Source: Saccharicrinis sp050296935 (lineage in GTDB: Bacteria > Bacteroidota > Bacteroidia > Bacteroidales > Marinilabiliaceae). From it: a DNA stretch of 64,000 bases. Each line of letters starts with the position of its first letter. The stretch's first letter is position 1. The stretch covers positions 1 through 64,000 of the forward strand of contig JBNKRV010000220.1 in NCBI GenBank assembly GCA_050296935.1, in the 5' to 3' direction. A program made the position numbers and the translations under genes. Below are positions 18,606-27,784 of this stretch, in pieces. The notes beneath the pieces were generated by a model. The model was not told the DNA's origin. It saw nothing but the letters and a program-made list of their open reading frames with translations, and searched no databases.

Positions 18606-20483
18606 TTAAAATAACTCTACTTCCACATTTTGAATAAACGCTGTAAAAGATTTATTTCCGCCAACCTGAGCCTCAGAAAGGAGAAATAAAACAGGTATTT
18701 CATCTCCAAATTTATTCTTTATTGGCACCTCTTTTCTTTCCCCTATAATTTTAGACTCTTCAGTTGTAACATAAGCCTTCACAAATTGATCATTTTTAGT
18801 GGTATCATCAGAAAATAACAGGGAAATATGTTCTCCCAACACTTCATTTCGTCCATATCCCCAGAGCTTTTCTGCCGCTGCATTAAAAAATTCAAGGATA
18901 CCCTCTTCATTTGTTGTGATGATTGCATCAAGAGCACCTTCAAGAGTTTTTTCGTTTCGGATTTTAACAGCTTCAATTTCTTTAAACTGCTCTTTCATCT
19001 CGTCTCTGGCTTGTTCCAGCATCTTTCCAAGCTCCTCTTTGGAGCTTTTCATTTGCTCTTCCATGTAAACTTGATCTGTAACATCATTTTCAAGACTCAA
19101 AATCTTGATAATATCTCCTTGATTATCTATTACCGGGGTATATGTTGTAAGCAGAAATATTTCTTCTCCAAGTTTTGTTCTTCTTCTTACTCTTCCCTTA
19201 AAATTATGTCCTCCTTTAAGTTCAGAAAGTGTTTTACTCAGGTCTTCAACATCATCCTGGAAAATCAATATTTTTAAATTCTGACCTTCTATTTCTTCAG
19301 GAAGATATTTGAATGTTTGTAAAAATAGTTGATTAACCGAAATCAATGATCCATCCACTGCAAACTCACAACTAATAGCTGAGTTATCAATAGCTTCAAG
19401 AATACCTTTCATTTCAACTTCTCTACGATCAGACTCTTCTTGAGTAGCCTGCATTTCTTCCAGGTTTTGACGTAACTCTTCTTCCTGCTGAGCCATTCTT
19501 TCAGCTTGAATCTGAGTTTCATGAAGTAGTTTTGTTGTCTGAATATTGATTTGAACCGTAGATATGGTAGATGCAATACTTTCTGCCGTACGCTCAACAA
19601 ATTCTATTTCAAAAGGTTGAAACTCAGAAAATGAAGCCAACTCAATAACTCCATAAATTTCATCATTCACCTTTAAAGGAACTAATAGAATCGCTGAAGG
19701 ATTGGTTTGACCTAAACCTGATGTAATTGTAATATAATCATTGGGTACATCAGTCATATAAATAGTACCTTTTTCAAGCCCACATCTTCCTATTAAACCT
19801 TCTTCCCATTGAATTATTTTATCTGCATATTTTTTTCTATCAAAAGCTAAACATGCTGATAGTTCAAAGAACCTGTCTCCTTTTGCATTCTCATTTAACA
19901 AATAAAAACCACCCTGATTAATATTTAAGTAATTCACCAGGTAACTAATAATATTAAATGAAAGTTCTTCCAGGTTATCATTATTCTTACGCAGTATTTC
20001 TGCAAATTGAGCTACTCCCTGTGTTACCCAATTTCGTTGTTCTTCCTCTATTCTTCTTTGTTCTTGTTCGTTTTTACTTTTAACAAGGTAATCTCTTAAT
20101 TTTAGCAGTGATCTGCTTAATTGATCTTTTTTATCCGTAACTAACTCTGTACTGCTAAAATTACCCTGACGTAAATTATTAATAAATTTAAGAACCTTAT
20201 CTGCTCTTTTGGTTTCACTTTTAATGTATTTTCGTTGCTTCCTAATTATTTTTACAAAATTTGATGCAAACAGATATCCAAAAAGTCCGGTAATAAAAGG
20301 TAACACCAATAAAATCCACATTCCTGGAAACAGATATAACATATCAGCAAACGTTCTGTTTGTTTGCATAAAAACAGTTGAACTTAAATTCAACAGAAAC
20401 ACTATTAGAACAATAAAAAATCCAAGAAGAATTCCTCTAAAAGTATATTTTCTTAATATGTTATTTAAATCGAGTTTTTTCAC
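18606..20483 (-). CDS. membrane GAF-PAS-PAS sensor without kinase domain
   Basis: The 625-residue protein has two N-terminal membrane helices (about 15-35 and 50-72), a coiled coil (about 80-150), a GAF domain (about 150-310), a second coiled coil (about 315-360) and two PAS domains (about 355-470 and 505-620). It ends directly after the second PAS domain, with no histidine kinase, GGDEF or phosphatase output. Its plan parallels the SpoIIE phosphatase at 12969-15578. It probably passes a signal through protein contact to a neighbour such as CheR (15 bases downstream). A 107-base gap upstream of its start separates the two halves of the run and may hold an internal promoter, though I see no clear box there. 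Confidence 0.82.
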   Translation of the reverse strand: MKKLDLNNILRKYTFRGILLGFFIVLIVFLLNLSSTVFMQTNRTFADMLYLFPGMWILLVLPFITGLFGYLFASNFVKIIRKQRKYIKSETKRADKVLKFINNLRQGNFSSTELVTDKKDQLSRSLLKLRDYLVKSKNEQEQRRIEEEQRNWVTQGVAQFAEILRKNNDNLEELSFNIISYLVNYLNINQGGFYLLNENAKGDRFFELSACLAFDRKKYADKIIQWEEGLIGRCGLEKGTIYMTDVPNDYITITSGLGQTNPSAILLVPLKVNDEIYGVIELASFSEFQPFEIEFVERTAESIASTISTVQINIQTTKLLHETQIQAERMAQQEEELRQNLEEMQATQEESDRREVEMKGILEAIDNSAISCEFAVDGSLISVNQLFLQTFKYLPEEIEGQNLKILIFQDDVEDLSKTLSELKGGHNFKGRVRRRTKLGEEIFLLTTYTPVIDNQGDIIKILSLENDVTDQVYMEEQMKSSKEELGKMLEQARDEMKEQFKEIEAVKIRNEKTLEGALDAIITTNEEGILEFFNAAAEKLWGYGRNEVLGEHISLLFSDDTTKNDQFVKAYVTTEESKIIGERKEVPIKNKFGDEIPVLFLLSEAQVGGNKSFTAFIQNVEVELF

Positions 20484-20590
20484 AATAATGAGTTTTGTAA
20501 TTTAATAATTGGTAGTTGATAACAGCCAGACGAAATTAAAAACTTTTTATAAAATAAATATTTAACGAACTTATTTTATATCTAATATAT

Positions 20591-21670
20591 TTAAAGAGAC
20601 TTTATCAGGAAAGGTGCAATTTGCTCTATTCCTAAAATATGATTGGCAGCTCCTAATTTTGCAGCTTCCTTTGGCATACCATAAACAACAGAACTTTGTT
20701 CATCCTGGGCTATTGTGTCTGCACCCGATTCCTTAAGTTCCAACAACCCCTTTGCACCATCATTTCCCATTCCGGTCAACAAAATACCCATTGCATTATT
20801 ACCTGCATATCTTGAAGCACTTCTAAATAATACATCCACTGACGGACGATGCCTGTTTACCAAAGGTCCTTCTTTTACCTCCACAAAATACTCTTTACCC
20901 ACTCTTTTTAACAACATATGGTAATTTCCCGGTGCAATAAGAACTCTGCCTTGATAAAGTTTATCGCCATTTTCTGCTTCCTTAACTTCAAGATTACAGA
21001 TGTTATTTAAACTATTAGCAAATGATCTTGTAAAGCCTTCAGGCATATGCTGAACAATGGCAATTCCAGGCATTTTTGCAGGTAGATTTTTAAGAAAGGT
21101 TCTAATGGCTTCAGTTCCTCCTGTAGAAGCTCCTAATATAATAACTTTATCTGTTACTGTTATTCTATTTGATGCCGAAGCTTTTTCAAGAATAACATCA
21201 GCACTATATTTAGGTTTTACTTCTATATTGGTAGGAGGTACTTTAATTTTCTTTCTTGATAATTTCACATGCGCTGCTGCTTTAACGGCATCGCAAATCA
21301 CAATCTTTGATTCATTAATAAATTTAGCGGCATTCATAGCCGGTTTACCAATAATTTCAGCAGCACCATACTCAAGTGCTTTCATCGCAACCTCTGTACC
21401 TTCACTTGTAAGTGATGAGATAATCACAACAGGAATCGGGTGTTGTGACATAATTTTACGCAAGAATGTTAACCCATCCATTCTTGGCATTTCGATATCT
21501 AACGTAATCACGTCAGGTATCTCCTTCATAATCTTTTTTACAGCAATAATAGGGTCAGCCGCTGTACCCATCACTTCAATTTCCGGATCCGAACCTAAAA
21601 TACTTGAAAGGCTTTGTCTAACTACAGCTGAATCATCAACTACTAATACCCGAATTTTTTTCATCCGCAT
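20591..21670 (-). CDS. cheB: CheB response regulator methylesterase
   Basis: CheB removes methyl groups from, and deamidates, chemoreceptors once phosphorylated by CheA. The 359-residue protein has the canonical plan: an N-terminal receiver (VLVVDDSAVV, phosphoacceptor in VITLDIEMPRMDG), a linker of about 50 residues, and the methylesterase domain. The nucleophile is in ILGASTGGTEAI and the catalytic Asp in LLTGMGNDGAKGL. The start could also be Met3 at 21664, which matches the usual CheB N-terminus MKKIRVLVVDD slightly better. It lies 92 bases downstream of cheD in the main chemotaxis half of the run. Confidence 0.95.
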   Translation of the reverse strand: MRMKKIRVLVVDDSAVVRQSLSSILGSDPEIEVMGTAADPIIAVKKIMKEIPDVITLDIEMPRMDGLTFLRKIMSQHPIPVVIISSLTSEGTEVAMKALEYGAAEIIGKPAMNAAKFINESKIVICDAVKAAAHVKLSRKKIKVPPTNIEVKPKYSADVILEKASASNRITVTDKVIILGASTGGTEAIRTFLKNLPAKMPGIAIVQHMPEGFTRSFANSLNNICNLEVKEAENGDKLYQGRVLIAPGNYHMLLKRVGKEYFVEVKEGPLVNRHRPSVDVLFRSASRYAGNNAMGILLTGMGNDGAKGLLELKESGADTIAQDEQSSVVYGMPKEAAKLGAANHILGIEQIAPFLIKSL

Positions 21671-21762
21671 AGTACAAGGTTATCTTATTAAAATGAATGT
21701 TATTAATAAGAAATATATAAAAAAAAATGATGCTTAAGCTTATTTAAGAATCAAATTATCAT

Positions 21763-22233
21763 TTATGGGTTCTTTTTATCCAATAATTTATGTCTCACTT
21801 CTCCAGTGTCGGTAAAAAATATGATTTTCCGACCTCTTTTTCCACCTGTACTGGAAGCAACAATTGGAATATTTTTTTCTTCAAGCATTATTCTGGCCAC
21901 ACGAATATTTCGTTCTCCAATTAATGTTCTTGAATTTCCTGTCTGCATTAATTCTCCACCTCCAAATATTTTCGCTTGCAAATCTTCAATTCTTGATCCA
22001 TGAAAAAGCAATTTGTCAATTAGCTTGTCTATTGCAATATTTCCATATTTTGGTGAAGCTAAATCATTACCATTCCAATGTGGTAACATGTAATGATTAA
22101 TGCCTCCAATTTTCAATCGAGAATCCCATAAACATATTGCAACACAGGAGCCTAATATGGTTTTAACCAAAAAAGGTTCTTTGCTGACGAAAAGAGAGGA
22201 TGGATATAAAAAATGTTGTAAATATTGATTCAT
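21763..22233 (-). CDS. cheD: CheD chemoreceptor glutamine deamidase
   Basis: CheD deamidates glutamines in receptors to glutamates and can be recruited by CheC. The 156-residue protein shows the catalytic Cys30 in TILGSCVAICLWD and His47 in GGINHYMLPHW. It also has the conserved AKIFGGGELM and the C-terminal GGKRGRKIIFFTDTG. All expected residues are visible. No CheC is encoded in the window, so the usual CheC-CheD feedback loop of Gram-positive systems is not evident here. It is 10 bases downstream of the kinase-like gene. Confidence 0.93.
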   Translation of the reverse strand: MNQYLQHFLYPSSLFVSKEPFLVKTILGSCVAICLWDSRLKIGGINHYMLPHWNGNDLASPKYGNIAIDKLIDKLLFHGSRIEDLQAKIFGGGELMQTGNSRTLIGERNIRVARIMLEEKNIPIVASSTGGKRGRKIIFFTDTGEVRHKLLDKKNP

Positions 22234-22243
22234 CTATTCACCA

Positions 22244-23146
22244 TTAAAAAATCTCGTCCTCTTCATCAAAGAATATATCATTACCTTCTCCACTAAATCC
22301 GTCCACAATATTTTTGGCCTCCGGCACACTTACAGTAAAGGTTGATCCTTCACCTTTCTGACTCGCTATTTCAATATCTCCACTCAAGGTATCCAATAAT
22401 GCTTTTGTAATTGAAAGACCTAGACCATGACCACGATTTATTGAATTGATACCGGTATCTAATCTTTTAAATCGTTCAAATATTGTTTTCTGATTTTTTT
22501 CAGAAATTCCGGTTCCATAATCCTGAACAGAGATTTTCAAAACATCTTCATCATCAAGCCATATTGAAATAATAACCTTACTATCTTTATAACTATATTT
22601 TAACGCATTATTAATAAGGTTGCTAAGGATAAGTTTGAGTTTTTCTGAATCAGTTTTAAAGTAAAAATTCTTCCCAAAACCATGTTCAATATTAAATTGA
22701 ATATCAATTGAAATTCCCATTTTACGGGAAATTATATTAAAGGAGTCAACAACTGTTTGTAATAAGCTTCTAATATTAACCTTAGCAATATTAGGTGCTA
22801 TTTCACCTGCTTCAATTTTAGCGGCCACAAAAATATTCTTCAATTGAAAATCAAGGTTAAAAGCTTCTGAATGAATCAATGCTACCATTGACACAACCTT
22901 TTTCCAATCATGTTTTTCAACAGATAGGATTGCCTTTGACAGACCTAAGATTGAAGTAAACGGATTTACTATTTCATTTGAGATATTTGATATAAAATGA
23001 CTCTTAAGTGCTTCTGAATCCTTAAGCTTTTTTGACACACTCTGTAATTCGTGAGTCAATTCCTTAATTTCCTTCTCACTATTCTTACCATTTTCTAGCC
23101 TTTGTCTAAGCTCCTTAAGTAATTGTCTGTCTGATAAATTATTCAT
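22244..23146 (-). CDS. histidine-kinase-like protein lacking the H-box histidine
   Basis: The 300-residue cytosolic protein has a short coiled coil (about 20-48), a HisKA-like dimerisation helix and a complete HATPase domain. The HATPase has an N box (NLINNALKYS), a G1 box (QDYGTGIS) and a G2 box (GHGLGLSITKAL). The H-box reads SNISNEIVNPF; the position of the phosphoacceptor histidine is occupied by Asn57. It therefore should bind ATP but cannot autophosphorylate in the usual way. It lies between cheR and cheD in a chemotaxis operon that already has CheA. Possible roles are a phosphatase or an allosteric partner for a response regulator, or trans-phosphorylation of an Hpt protein. Confidence 0.8.
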   Translation of the reverse strand: MNNLSDRQLLKELRQRLENGKNSEKEIKELTHELQSVSKKLKDSEALKSHFISNISNEIVNPFTSILGLSKAILSVEKHDWKKVVSMVALIHSEAFNLDFQLKNIFVAAKIEAGEIAPNIAKVNIRSLLQTVVDSFNIISRKMGISIDIQFNIEHGFGKNFYFKTDSEKLKLILSNLINNALKYSYKDSKVIISIWLDDEDVLKISVQDYGTGISEKNQKTIFERFKRLDTGINSINRGHGLGLSITKALLDTLSGDIEIASQKGEGSTFTVSVPEAKNIVDGFSGEGNDIFFDEEDEIF

Positions 23147-23163
23147 GGTTCTCTTTTTGTGCT

Positions 23164-24033
23164 TTATTTTTTTCTGAAAATAGTTGGTTTAATGTGCTCT
23201 AGTTGAACATTCATTCCTGTTAACGATTCAGAATGTCCTATAAAAAAATATCCACCTGGCTTTAAATAAGAACTTAATTTATTAATTACACTTTCCTGTG
23301 TCGCCCGATCGAAATATATTAATACGTTTCTACAAAAAATTGCGTCAAATTTTTCATTTATAGCTGAATAACTGGAATCCATAAGATTCAGATATTTTAA
23401 ATTCAAATTCCGCTGAAGCTCTGGTCGAACCTTCACAGTTGGATTATTGGCATCCTTGCTTTTTAATAAATATTTCTTTTTTAAATCTATTGGAATAATA
23501 TCCACCTTATTTAACGGATAAATACCTTTTGCTGCTTTTGATAATACATTTTGAGAAATATCGGTTCCTAACATGGAATAATTAAAGCCTCCATTTATAC
23601 TTTTAAATTCATTCAAAGTAATAGCCAGGGTATAAAGTTCTTCACCACTTGAACAACCTGCACTCCAGATTTTAAAAGGCTCTCTATTCTGTTTTGAAAG
23701 AAATTCCGGCAAAACAGAGCCCTTTAAATAGTCAAAATGTATTGGTTCTCTAAAAAAATCAGTTTTATTAGTGGTTACAACATTCAAAAAATTAAATATC
23801 TCTTCCTTCTGTCCCTCTTTGCTAAACAAATAATCTTTATACTCTGAATAGGAATTCATATTTAAATTTCTTATCCTTTTCAGTAAACGCCCTTGTAACA
23901 TTATTCTTTTTACAGGTGGCATTTTAATACCAAACTCAGAATAAATAAATTGACTAAACGCTTCAAAATCTTTGGTAGATAATTCAGCCTTAAAGCAATC
24001 TAAATCCTTTGAGTATATGTTGGCCTTTTCCAC
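23164..24033 (-). CDS. cheR: CheR protein-glutamate methyltransferase (main copy)
   Basis: This 289-residue CheR is the adaptation methyltransferase beside cheA and cheW. The N-terminal domain includes RIMLQGRLLKRI. The SAM motif is WSAGCSSGEELYTLA (about 123-137) and IFCRNVLIYFDRAT is intact. It ends with GYFFIGHSESL, typical of CheR. It follows the first cheW with a 3-base gap and is 17 bases from the kinase-like gene. The paired receptor at 28115-29806 ends in NYEKF, resembling the pentapeptide that tethers CheR in enterobacteria. Whether this CheR has the beta-subdomain insert needed for tether binding is unclear to me. Confidence 0.93.
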   Translation of the reverse strand: MEKANIYSKDLDCFKAELSTKDFEAFSQFIYSEFGIKMPPVKRIMLQGRLLKRIRNLNMNSYSEYKDYLFSKEGQKEEIFNFLNVVTTNKTDFFREPIHFDYLKGSVLPEFLSKQNREPFKIWSAGCSSGEELYTLAITLNEFKSINGGFNYSMLGTDISQNVLSKAAKGIYPLNKVDIIPIDLKKKYLLKSKDANNPTVKVRPELQRNLNLKYLNLMDSSYSAINEKFDAIFCRNVLIYFDRATQESVINKLSSYLKPGGYFFIGHSESLTGMNVQLEHIKPTIFRKK

Positions 24034-24036
24034 TAG

Positions 24037-24516
24037 TTACTTTATTTCTTGTATTGCTTCACTCATTCCTATAATTTCATTTAGACTAAATACTTCATCA
24101 GAATTTAGTATCAAATAGAAATTATCATCCAATTTATAGGTAGCTTGAATGTAATTTGGTGTATAATCACGTTCAATTTTTTTTAAATTGCTATCCTCTG
24201 ATTCAAATACATCCGTTACGGCATCAGTCAATATGCCTACTTTAAATATAGAATTTGTATCTTTTTTTAATACATCTATAACTATTATGCAGGTTTGTAG
24301 AGTTATTTCAACCGGATTTAGTCCGAACTTAATTCCTGTATCTATAACTGGTACAACTTCCTCTCTATGATCAATAACACCTTTCATGAACGACACCGAC
24401 CCGGGTACTTTACGTGGTTTTTCATATTCACGTATCTCATTCACTTTGCTTACATGCACCGCAAATGTGTCAGTTCCTACTTTAAATGAAAGGTATGAAT
24501 TGTTTGCTTCTTCCAT
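24037..24516 (-). CDS. cheW: CheW chemotaxis scaffold protein (copy 2)
   Basis: CheW links receptors to CheA in the signalling array. The 159-residue protein has the CheW fold throughout: SFKVGTDTFAVHVSKVNEI at the start, RKVPGSVSFMKGVIDHREEVVPVIDT in the middle (the conserved G-x-x-x-x-R/H-G region), and FKVGILTDAVTDV later. It is the second of two adjacent CheW genes, 2 bases after the other, and about as different from it as distinct CheW types usually are. Two CheWs may allow different receptor contacts or stoichiometries with the single CheA and MCP encoded here. Confidence 0.92.
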   Translation of the reverse strand: MEEANNSYLSFKVGTDTFAVHVSKVNEIREYEKPRKVPGSVSFMKGVIDHREEVVPVIDTGIKFGLNPVEITLQTCIIVIDVLKKDTNSIFKVGILTDAVTDVFESEDSNLKKIERDYTPNYIQATYKLDDNFYLILNSDEVFSLNEIIGMSEAIQEIK

Positions 24517-24518
24517 TA

Positions 24519-24977
24519 CTAAATTTTTTTACTTTCAATTTGCGAAATAACGTGCATTAAATCTATCAGATGTATAAATTCTTCCTTTTCCCTTATTGTT
24601 CCCTCAAATGTTTCAATAAGCCCCATTCCTTTCTGAAATGATGATGATTCAATTTTATCTAACTGAACTTCAAAAACTTCTTTTACCAGATCAACAACAA
24701 TTCCAAATTGTGATTCTAACTTATCTTCCGGAGATACAACAATAATTGAAGTATCTTTTGTGTAATCAACTTGTTCCAGCATCATTATTGCTCGCATATC
24801 AGTAACAGGAACAATATTACCGTGTAAATTGATTACGCCCAAAATAAAATCCCTTGAATTCGGAACTTTCGTAGCTGTCCCTTCATACGGTAATATATTT
24901 CGCACTTTAAGACTATCAAACGCAAATATTTGATCACCCAAGCTAAAGGATATTAATGTTTTAAAATCGCCTTCCAT
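24519..24977 (-). CDS. cheW: CheW chemotaxis scaffold protein (copy 1)
   Basis: This 152-residue CheW starts ISFSLGDQIFAFDSLKVRNIL and contains TKVPNSRDFILGVINLHGNIVPVTD, the canonical CheW signature with the INLHG/R-G-x-x-x-P motif. It then has FGIVVDLVKEVF. Length and layout are normal. It is directly downstream of cheA (9 bases) and upstream of the second cheW (2 bases), so the three are surely co-translated in similar amounts. Confidence is high. Confidence 0.94.
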   Translation of the reverse strand: MEGDFKTLISFSLGDQIFAFDSLKVRNILPYEGTATKVPNSRDFILGVINLHGNIVPVTDMRAIMMLEQVDYTKDTSIIVVSPEDKLESQFGIVVDLVKEVFEVQLDKIESSSFQKGMGLIETFEGTIREKEEFIHLIDLMHVISQIESKKI

Positions 24978-24986
24978 AATTTACAC

Positions 24987-27017
24987 CTATTTATGTAATT
25001 TTTGTACCCAGTGATGATGAATTAATCGATTGGAATCAATAACCATAGATATCGTTCCATCACCCATAATTGATGCCCCGGAAATCACTTCCTGATCATT
25101 TAGTAATCTTCCAAGTGGTTTTACAACTGTCTGAAATTCACCAATTACTTCATCTACAATCAATCCCACTTTTTTATCCTCAAATTTAACCTGGATTACA
25201 TGTTCTTTATCTTCCTTCTTATCTTCTTTAAATATCTCTCTAAGACTAATAACAGGAAATTGTTCGTTATTTATTGTAATTATATTATTAAATATCTTTG
25301 TCTTGTCTTCAACTTCCAGTGGAAAAATCTTTTCAATAGCGGAAATTGGAATTACATATTGGGTGCTAGCAACTGTTACCAACAATCCATCAATTATAGA
25401 AAGTGTTAATGGCAACTCAAGAGTAATTGTTGTTCCTTTATCTGGTTCAGAATCAATAGATACCTCACCTCTGATTTCACCAATCTTTCTTTTAACCACA
25501 TCCATTCCAACACCACGGCCTGAAATATCAGACACATTTTCTTTTGTGGAAAAGCCACTCATAAAAACAAGATCGAATATTTCCTTCTTACTCAACTCAA
25601 TTCCATCATCAACCAATCCTTTTGAAATCGCTTTTTTTAGAATAACGTTTGAATCAATTCCTTTTCCATCATCAATCACCTTAATAATGACACTTGCTCC
25701 TTCGTAATATGCTTTAAAAATGATAGTCCCCTTCGGTGATTTTCCCATTTTAATTCTTTCCTCCGGAAGTTCGATACCATGATCTACACAATTTCGGATC
25801 ATATGTAACAATGGATCAGTAAGGTGCTCAATAATATTTTTATCTAATTCAATATCACCACCCTCAATAATAAAGTCAATTTCCTTTGATAATTCCTTTG
25901 ATAAATCTCTTACAAGACGTTGAAATCTCATCAAGTCGTTTTGTATAGGAATTAAGCTTATTTCAAAGGCATTATCTCGCAATTGACGAGTAAGTTTCTG
26001 AATATTCTCAGATAGACCAATCAACTGAGCATCACCACTGTTTTCTGCATGTAGGTTTAACTGAGCTTGAATAGTTACAAGTTCACTGACAAGATTTACC
26101 AACTCATCAATCTTTGTTGATGAAACACGAATACTAGATATTTTATGTTCTTTAAGTTGAATTTTTTTCTTATCAGCTGATTCTTCTTTCTTTAATTCTC
26201 CTGACCAGGATATTCCTTTTAATATATCGGCTGTTAATCTTTGTTCTCCACTCTTTGCTTTATTGATTAACTCAACCATTAATGGATGTTCCAGAATATT
26301 TCCAGGAGATACTTCCACAACCTGAAGTTCACATTCGTCTTCAACGAAAATAAATACATCCTGAATTTCGTTAATAGGTTCAGAAGTATTTAATAAAACA
26401 TCCCATTCAACATAACAATCCTCAGGATTGAGCTCATCCAGAGCTGGAACTTTATCTGTACACGGGATAACACATGCCTGACCAAGTGCATGAAGGTCAT
26501 CTAATAAAAATAATGGATTAGTACCGTTTAATAAGATATTATTGAATGGCTTAATCCGGATGAAATAAGTTTTTGTTTCATCATCTGAACTTAATTCTTC
26601 TTTAATAGAATCTGCAGATTGTGTAACCTGATCTGAAGGTTTAGTAACAAATTGTTGAATCTGTTGTGTGAATTTCTCAAGCTCCCTTTTTTCACCTTCA
26701 TCAGTAATATCACCTACCTCCAAAAATTTCTTAATTTGATCTATTGCATTAAAAGTTAATGATATCAGATCATCTGTAACTGAAAGTTTATCATTTCTTA
26801 CCCAATCAAATACCGTTTCTAAATGATGAGTAAACTCACTTAAATCATTAAATCCGAACATGGCACCTCCACCCTTTAAAGAGTGCATAGCCCTAAATAT
26901 TCGTTCAATTATTTCTTTGTCTGACTTATCCTTTTCCAGAAGAAGTAATGATTCCTCTAAGTCATGAATATTATCTAATGATTCTTCAACAAATTTTGCT
27001 CGAAACTTATCAATCAT
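24987..27017 (-). CDS. cheA: CheA chemotaxis histidine kinase
   Basis: CheA phosphorylates CheY and CheB in response to receptors. The 676-residue protein has the P1 Hpt domain with phosphoacceptor His45 in AMHSLKGGGAMFG. A P2-like alpha/beta region follows (about 150-235), then the P3 dimerisation helices (about 290-365). The P4 ATPase has DPLLHMIRNCVDHGIE, DDGKGID and GRGVGMDVV, and a P5 CheW-like domain is at the C-terminus. All catalytic boxes are intact. It is 2 bases from the Hpt gene upstream and 9 bases from cheW downstream. The P1 domain is very similar in style to the separate Hpt protein, suggesting duplication. Confidence 0.96.
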   Translation of the reverse strand: MIDKFRAKFVEESLDNIHDLEESLLLLEKDKSDKEIIERIFRAMHSLKGGGAMFGFNDLSEFTHHLETVFDWVRNDKLSVTDDLISLTFNAIDQIKKFLEVGDITDEGEKRELEKFTQQIQQFVTKPSDQVTQSADSIKEELSSDDETKTYFIRIKPFNNILLNGTNPLFLLDDLHALGQACVIPCTDKVPALDELNPEDCYVEWDVLLNTSEPINEIQDVFIFVEDECELQVVEVSPGNILEHPLMVELINKAKSGEQRLTADILKGISWSGELKKEESADKKKIQLKEHKISSIRVSSTKIDELVNLVSELVTIQAQLNLHAENSGDAQLIGLSENIQKLTRQLRDNAFEISLIPIQNDLMRFQRLVRDLSKELSKEIDFIIEGGDIELDKNIIEHLTDPLLHMIRNCVDHGIELPEERIKMGKSPKGTIIFKAYYEGASVIIKVIDDGKGIDSNVILKKAISKGLVDDGIELSKKEIFDLVFMSGFSTKENVSDISGRGVGMDVVKRKIGEIRGEVSIDSEPDKGTTITLELPLTLSIIDGLLVTVASTQYVIPISAIEKIFPLEVEDKTKIFNNIITINNEQFPVISLREIFKEDKKEDKEHVIQVKFEDKKVGLIVDEVIGEFQTVVKPLGRLLNDQEVISGASIMGDGTISMVIDSNRLIHHHWVQKLHK

Positions 27018-27019
27018 GC

Positions 27020-27403
27020 TTATGCATTTTTTGCTATTAGAGAATCAAAAAAACGTAACGATTGGTTAACGTCTTTTGAGTCAATTGTATGTTGTTGATT
27101 AGTACACAATTCCGACTTTATAACGGGAATTAGTGTTTTTGTATTTATAACAATATCCTCGGAATAAACAAGCTTTCCATTACGAAGTTCTCCATAAACC
27201 AATTCCATGGGTTTGACAATATGATCTAAATTATCAATACCAAACATCGGAGCTGTTCCTTTAATGTTATGAGTAGTAGTGAAAACCTTCTCAATAAGAT
27301 GTTGATCAACATTTACTCCATCACAAAAGTCCAGAGAACATTCTATTTGTTCCAAATCTTTTATTGACTCTTTAATAAAAGACTTCTTTATTTCCTCCAT
27401 CAT
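27020..27403 (-). CDS. stand-alone Hpt (CheA-P1-like) phosphotransfer protein
   Basis: The 127-residue protein is an Hpt domain with His45 in TTTHNIKGTAPMFG, matching the phosphohistidine motif HSLKGGGAMFG of the neighbouring CheA P1, also at residue 45. It has no other domain. Its start overlaps the end of cheY by 4 bases and its stop is 2 bases from cheA, so its expression is coupled to both. It could take phosphate from CheA's ATPase domain, or back from CheY, acting as a sink or relay. No CheZ, CheC or FliY phosphatase is encoded nearby, which makes a sink role attractive but unproven. Confidence 0.85.
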   Translation of the reverse strand: MMEEIKKSFIKESIKDLEQIECSLDFCDGVNVDQHLIEKVFTTTHNIKGTAPMFGIDNLDHIVKPMELVYGELRNGKLVYSEDIVINTKTLIPVIKSELCTNQQHTIDSKDVNQSLRFFDSLIAKNA

Positions 27404-27765
27404 CTCAATACTCTTGAAATAGCACTAAGCAATTTTGCCGGAACAAAAGGTTTAATAATCCAACCCGTTGCCCCCGCTTGTTTAGCCTCCATTTTTTTTC
27501 CTGCCTGAGATTCAGTTGTTAAAAACAATATCGGGATATGCTTATACTCCTCAATTTCTCTAACCTTACGAATTAATCCTAATCCGTCTAAGTTCGGCAT
27601 ATGAAGGTCTGTAATAATAATATCGATACTTCTACCATCAAGGAATTGTAAAGCGTCTTCACCATCAACGCCAACCAAAACGTTATATCCTTCGTTTTGT
27701 AGGGTAAAGTTTACTACTTCCCTGATGCTTTCTGAATCGTCAACAATAAGAACTGTTCTAGCCAT
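27400..27765 (-). CDS. cheY: CheY-type single-domain response regulator
   Basis: The 121-residue receiver-only protein has the acidic pair DD (9-10), phosphoacceptor Asp53 in IIITDLHMPNLDG, the signalling Thr in LFLTTES and the conserved Lys in GWIIKPF. Such CheY proteins carry the chemotactic signal to the motility apparatus. No flagellar switch gene is in the window, and many Bacteroidota glide or lack flagella, so its output target is unknown. The gene overlaps the Hpt gene by 4 bases, a translational-coupling arrangement. Confidence 0.95.
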   Translation of the reverse strand: MARTVLIVDDSESIREVVNFTLQNEGYNVLVGVDGEDALQFLDGRSIDIIITDLHMPNLDGLGLIRKVREIEEYKHIPILFLTTESQAGKKMEAKQAGATGWIIKPFVPAKLLSAISRVLR

Positions 27766-27784
27766 AATTTGTTAAAATTAATTT

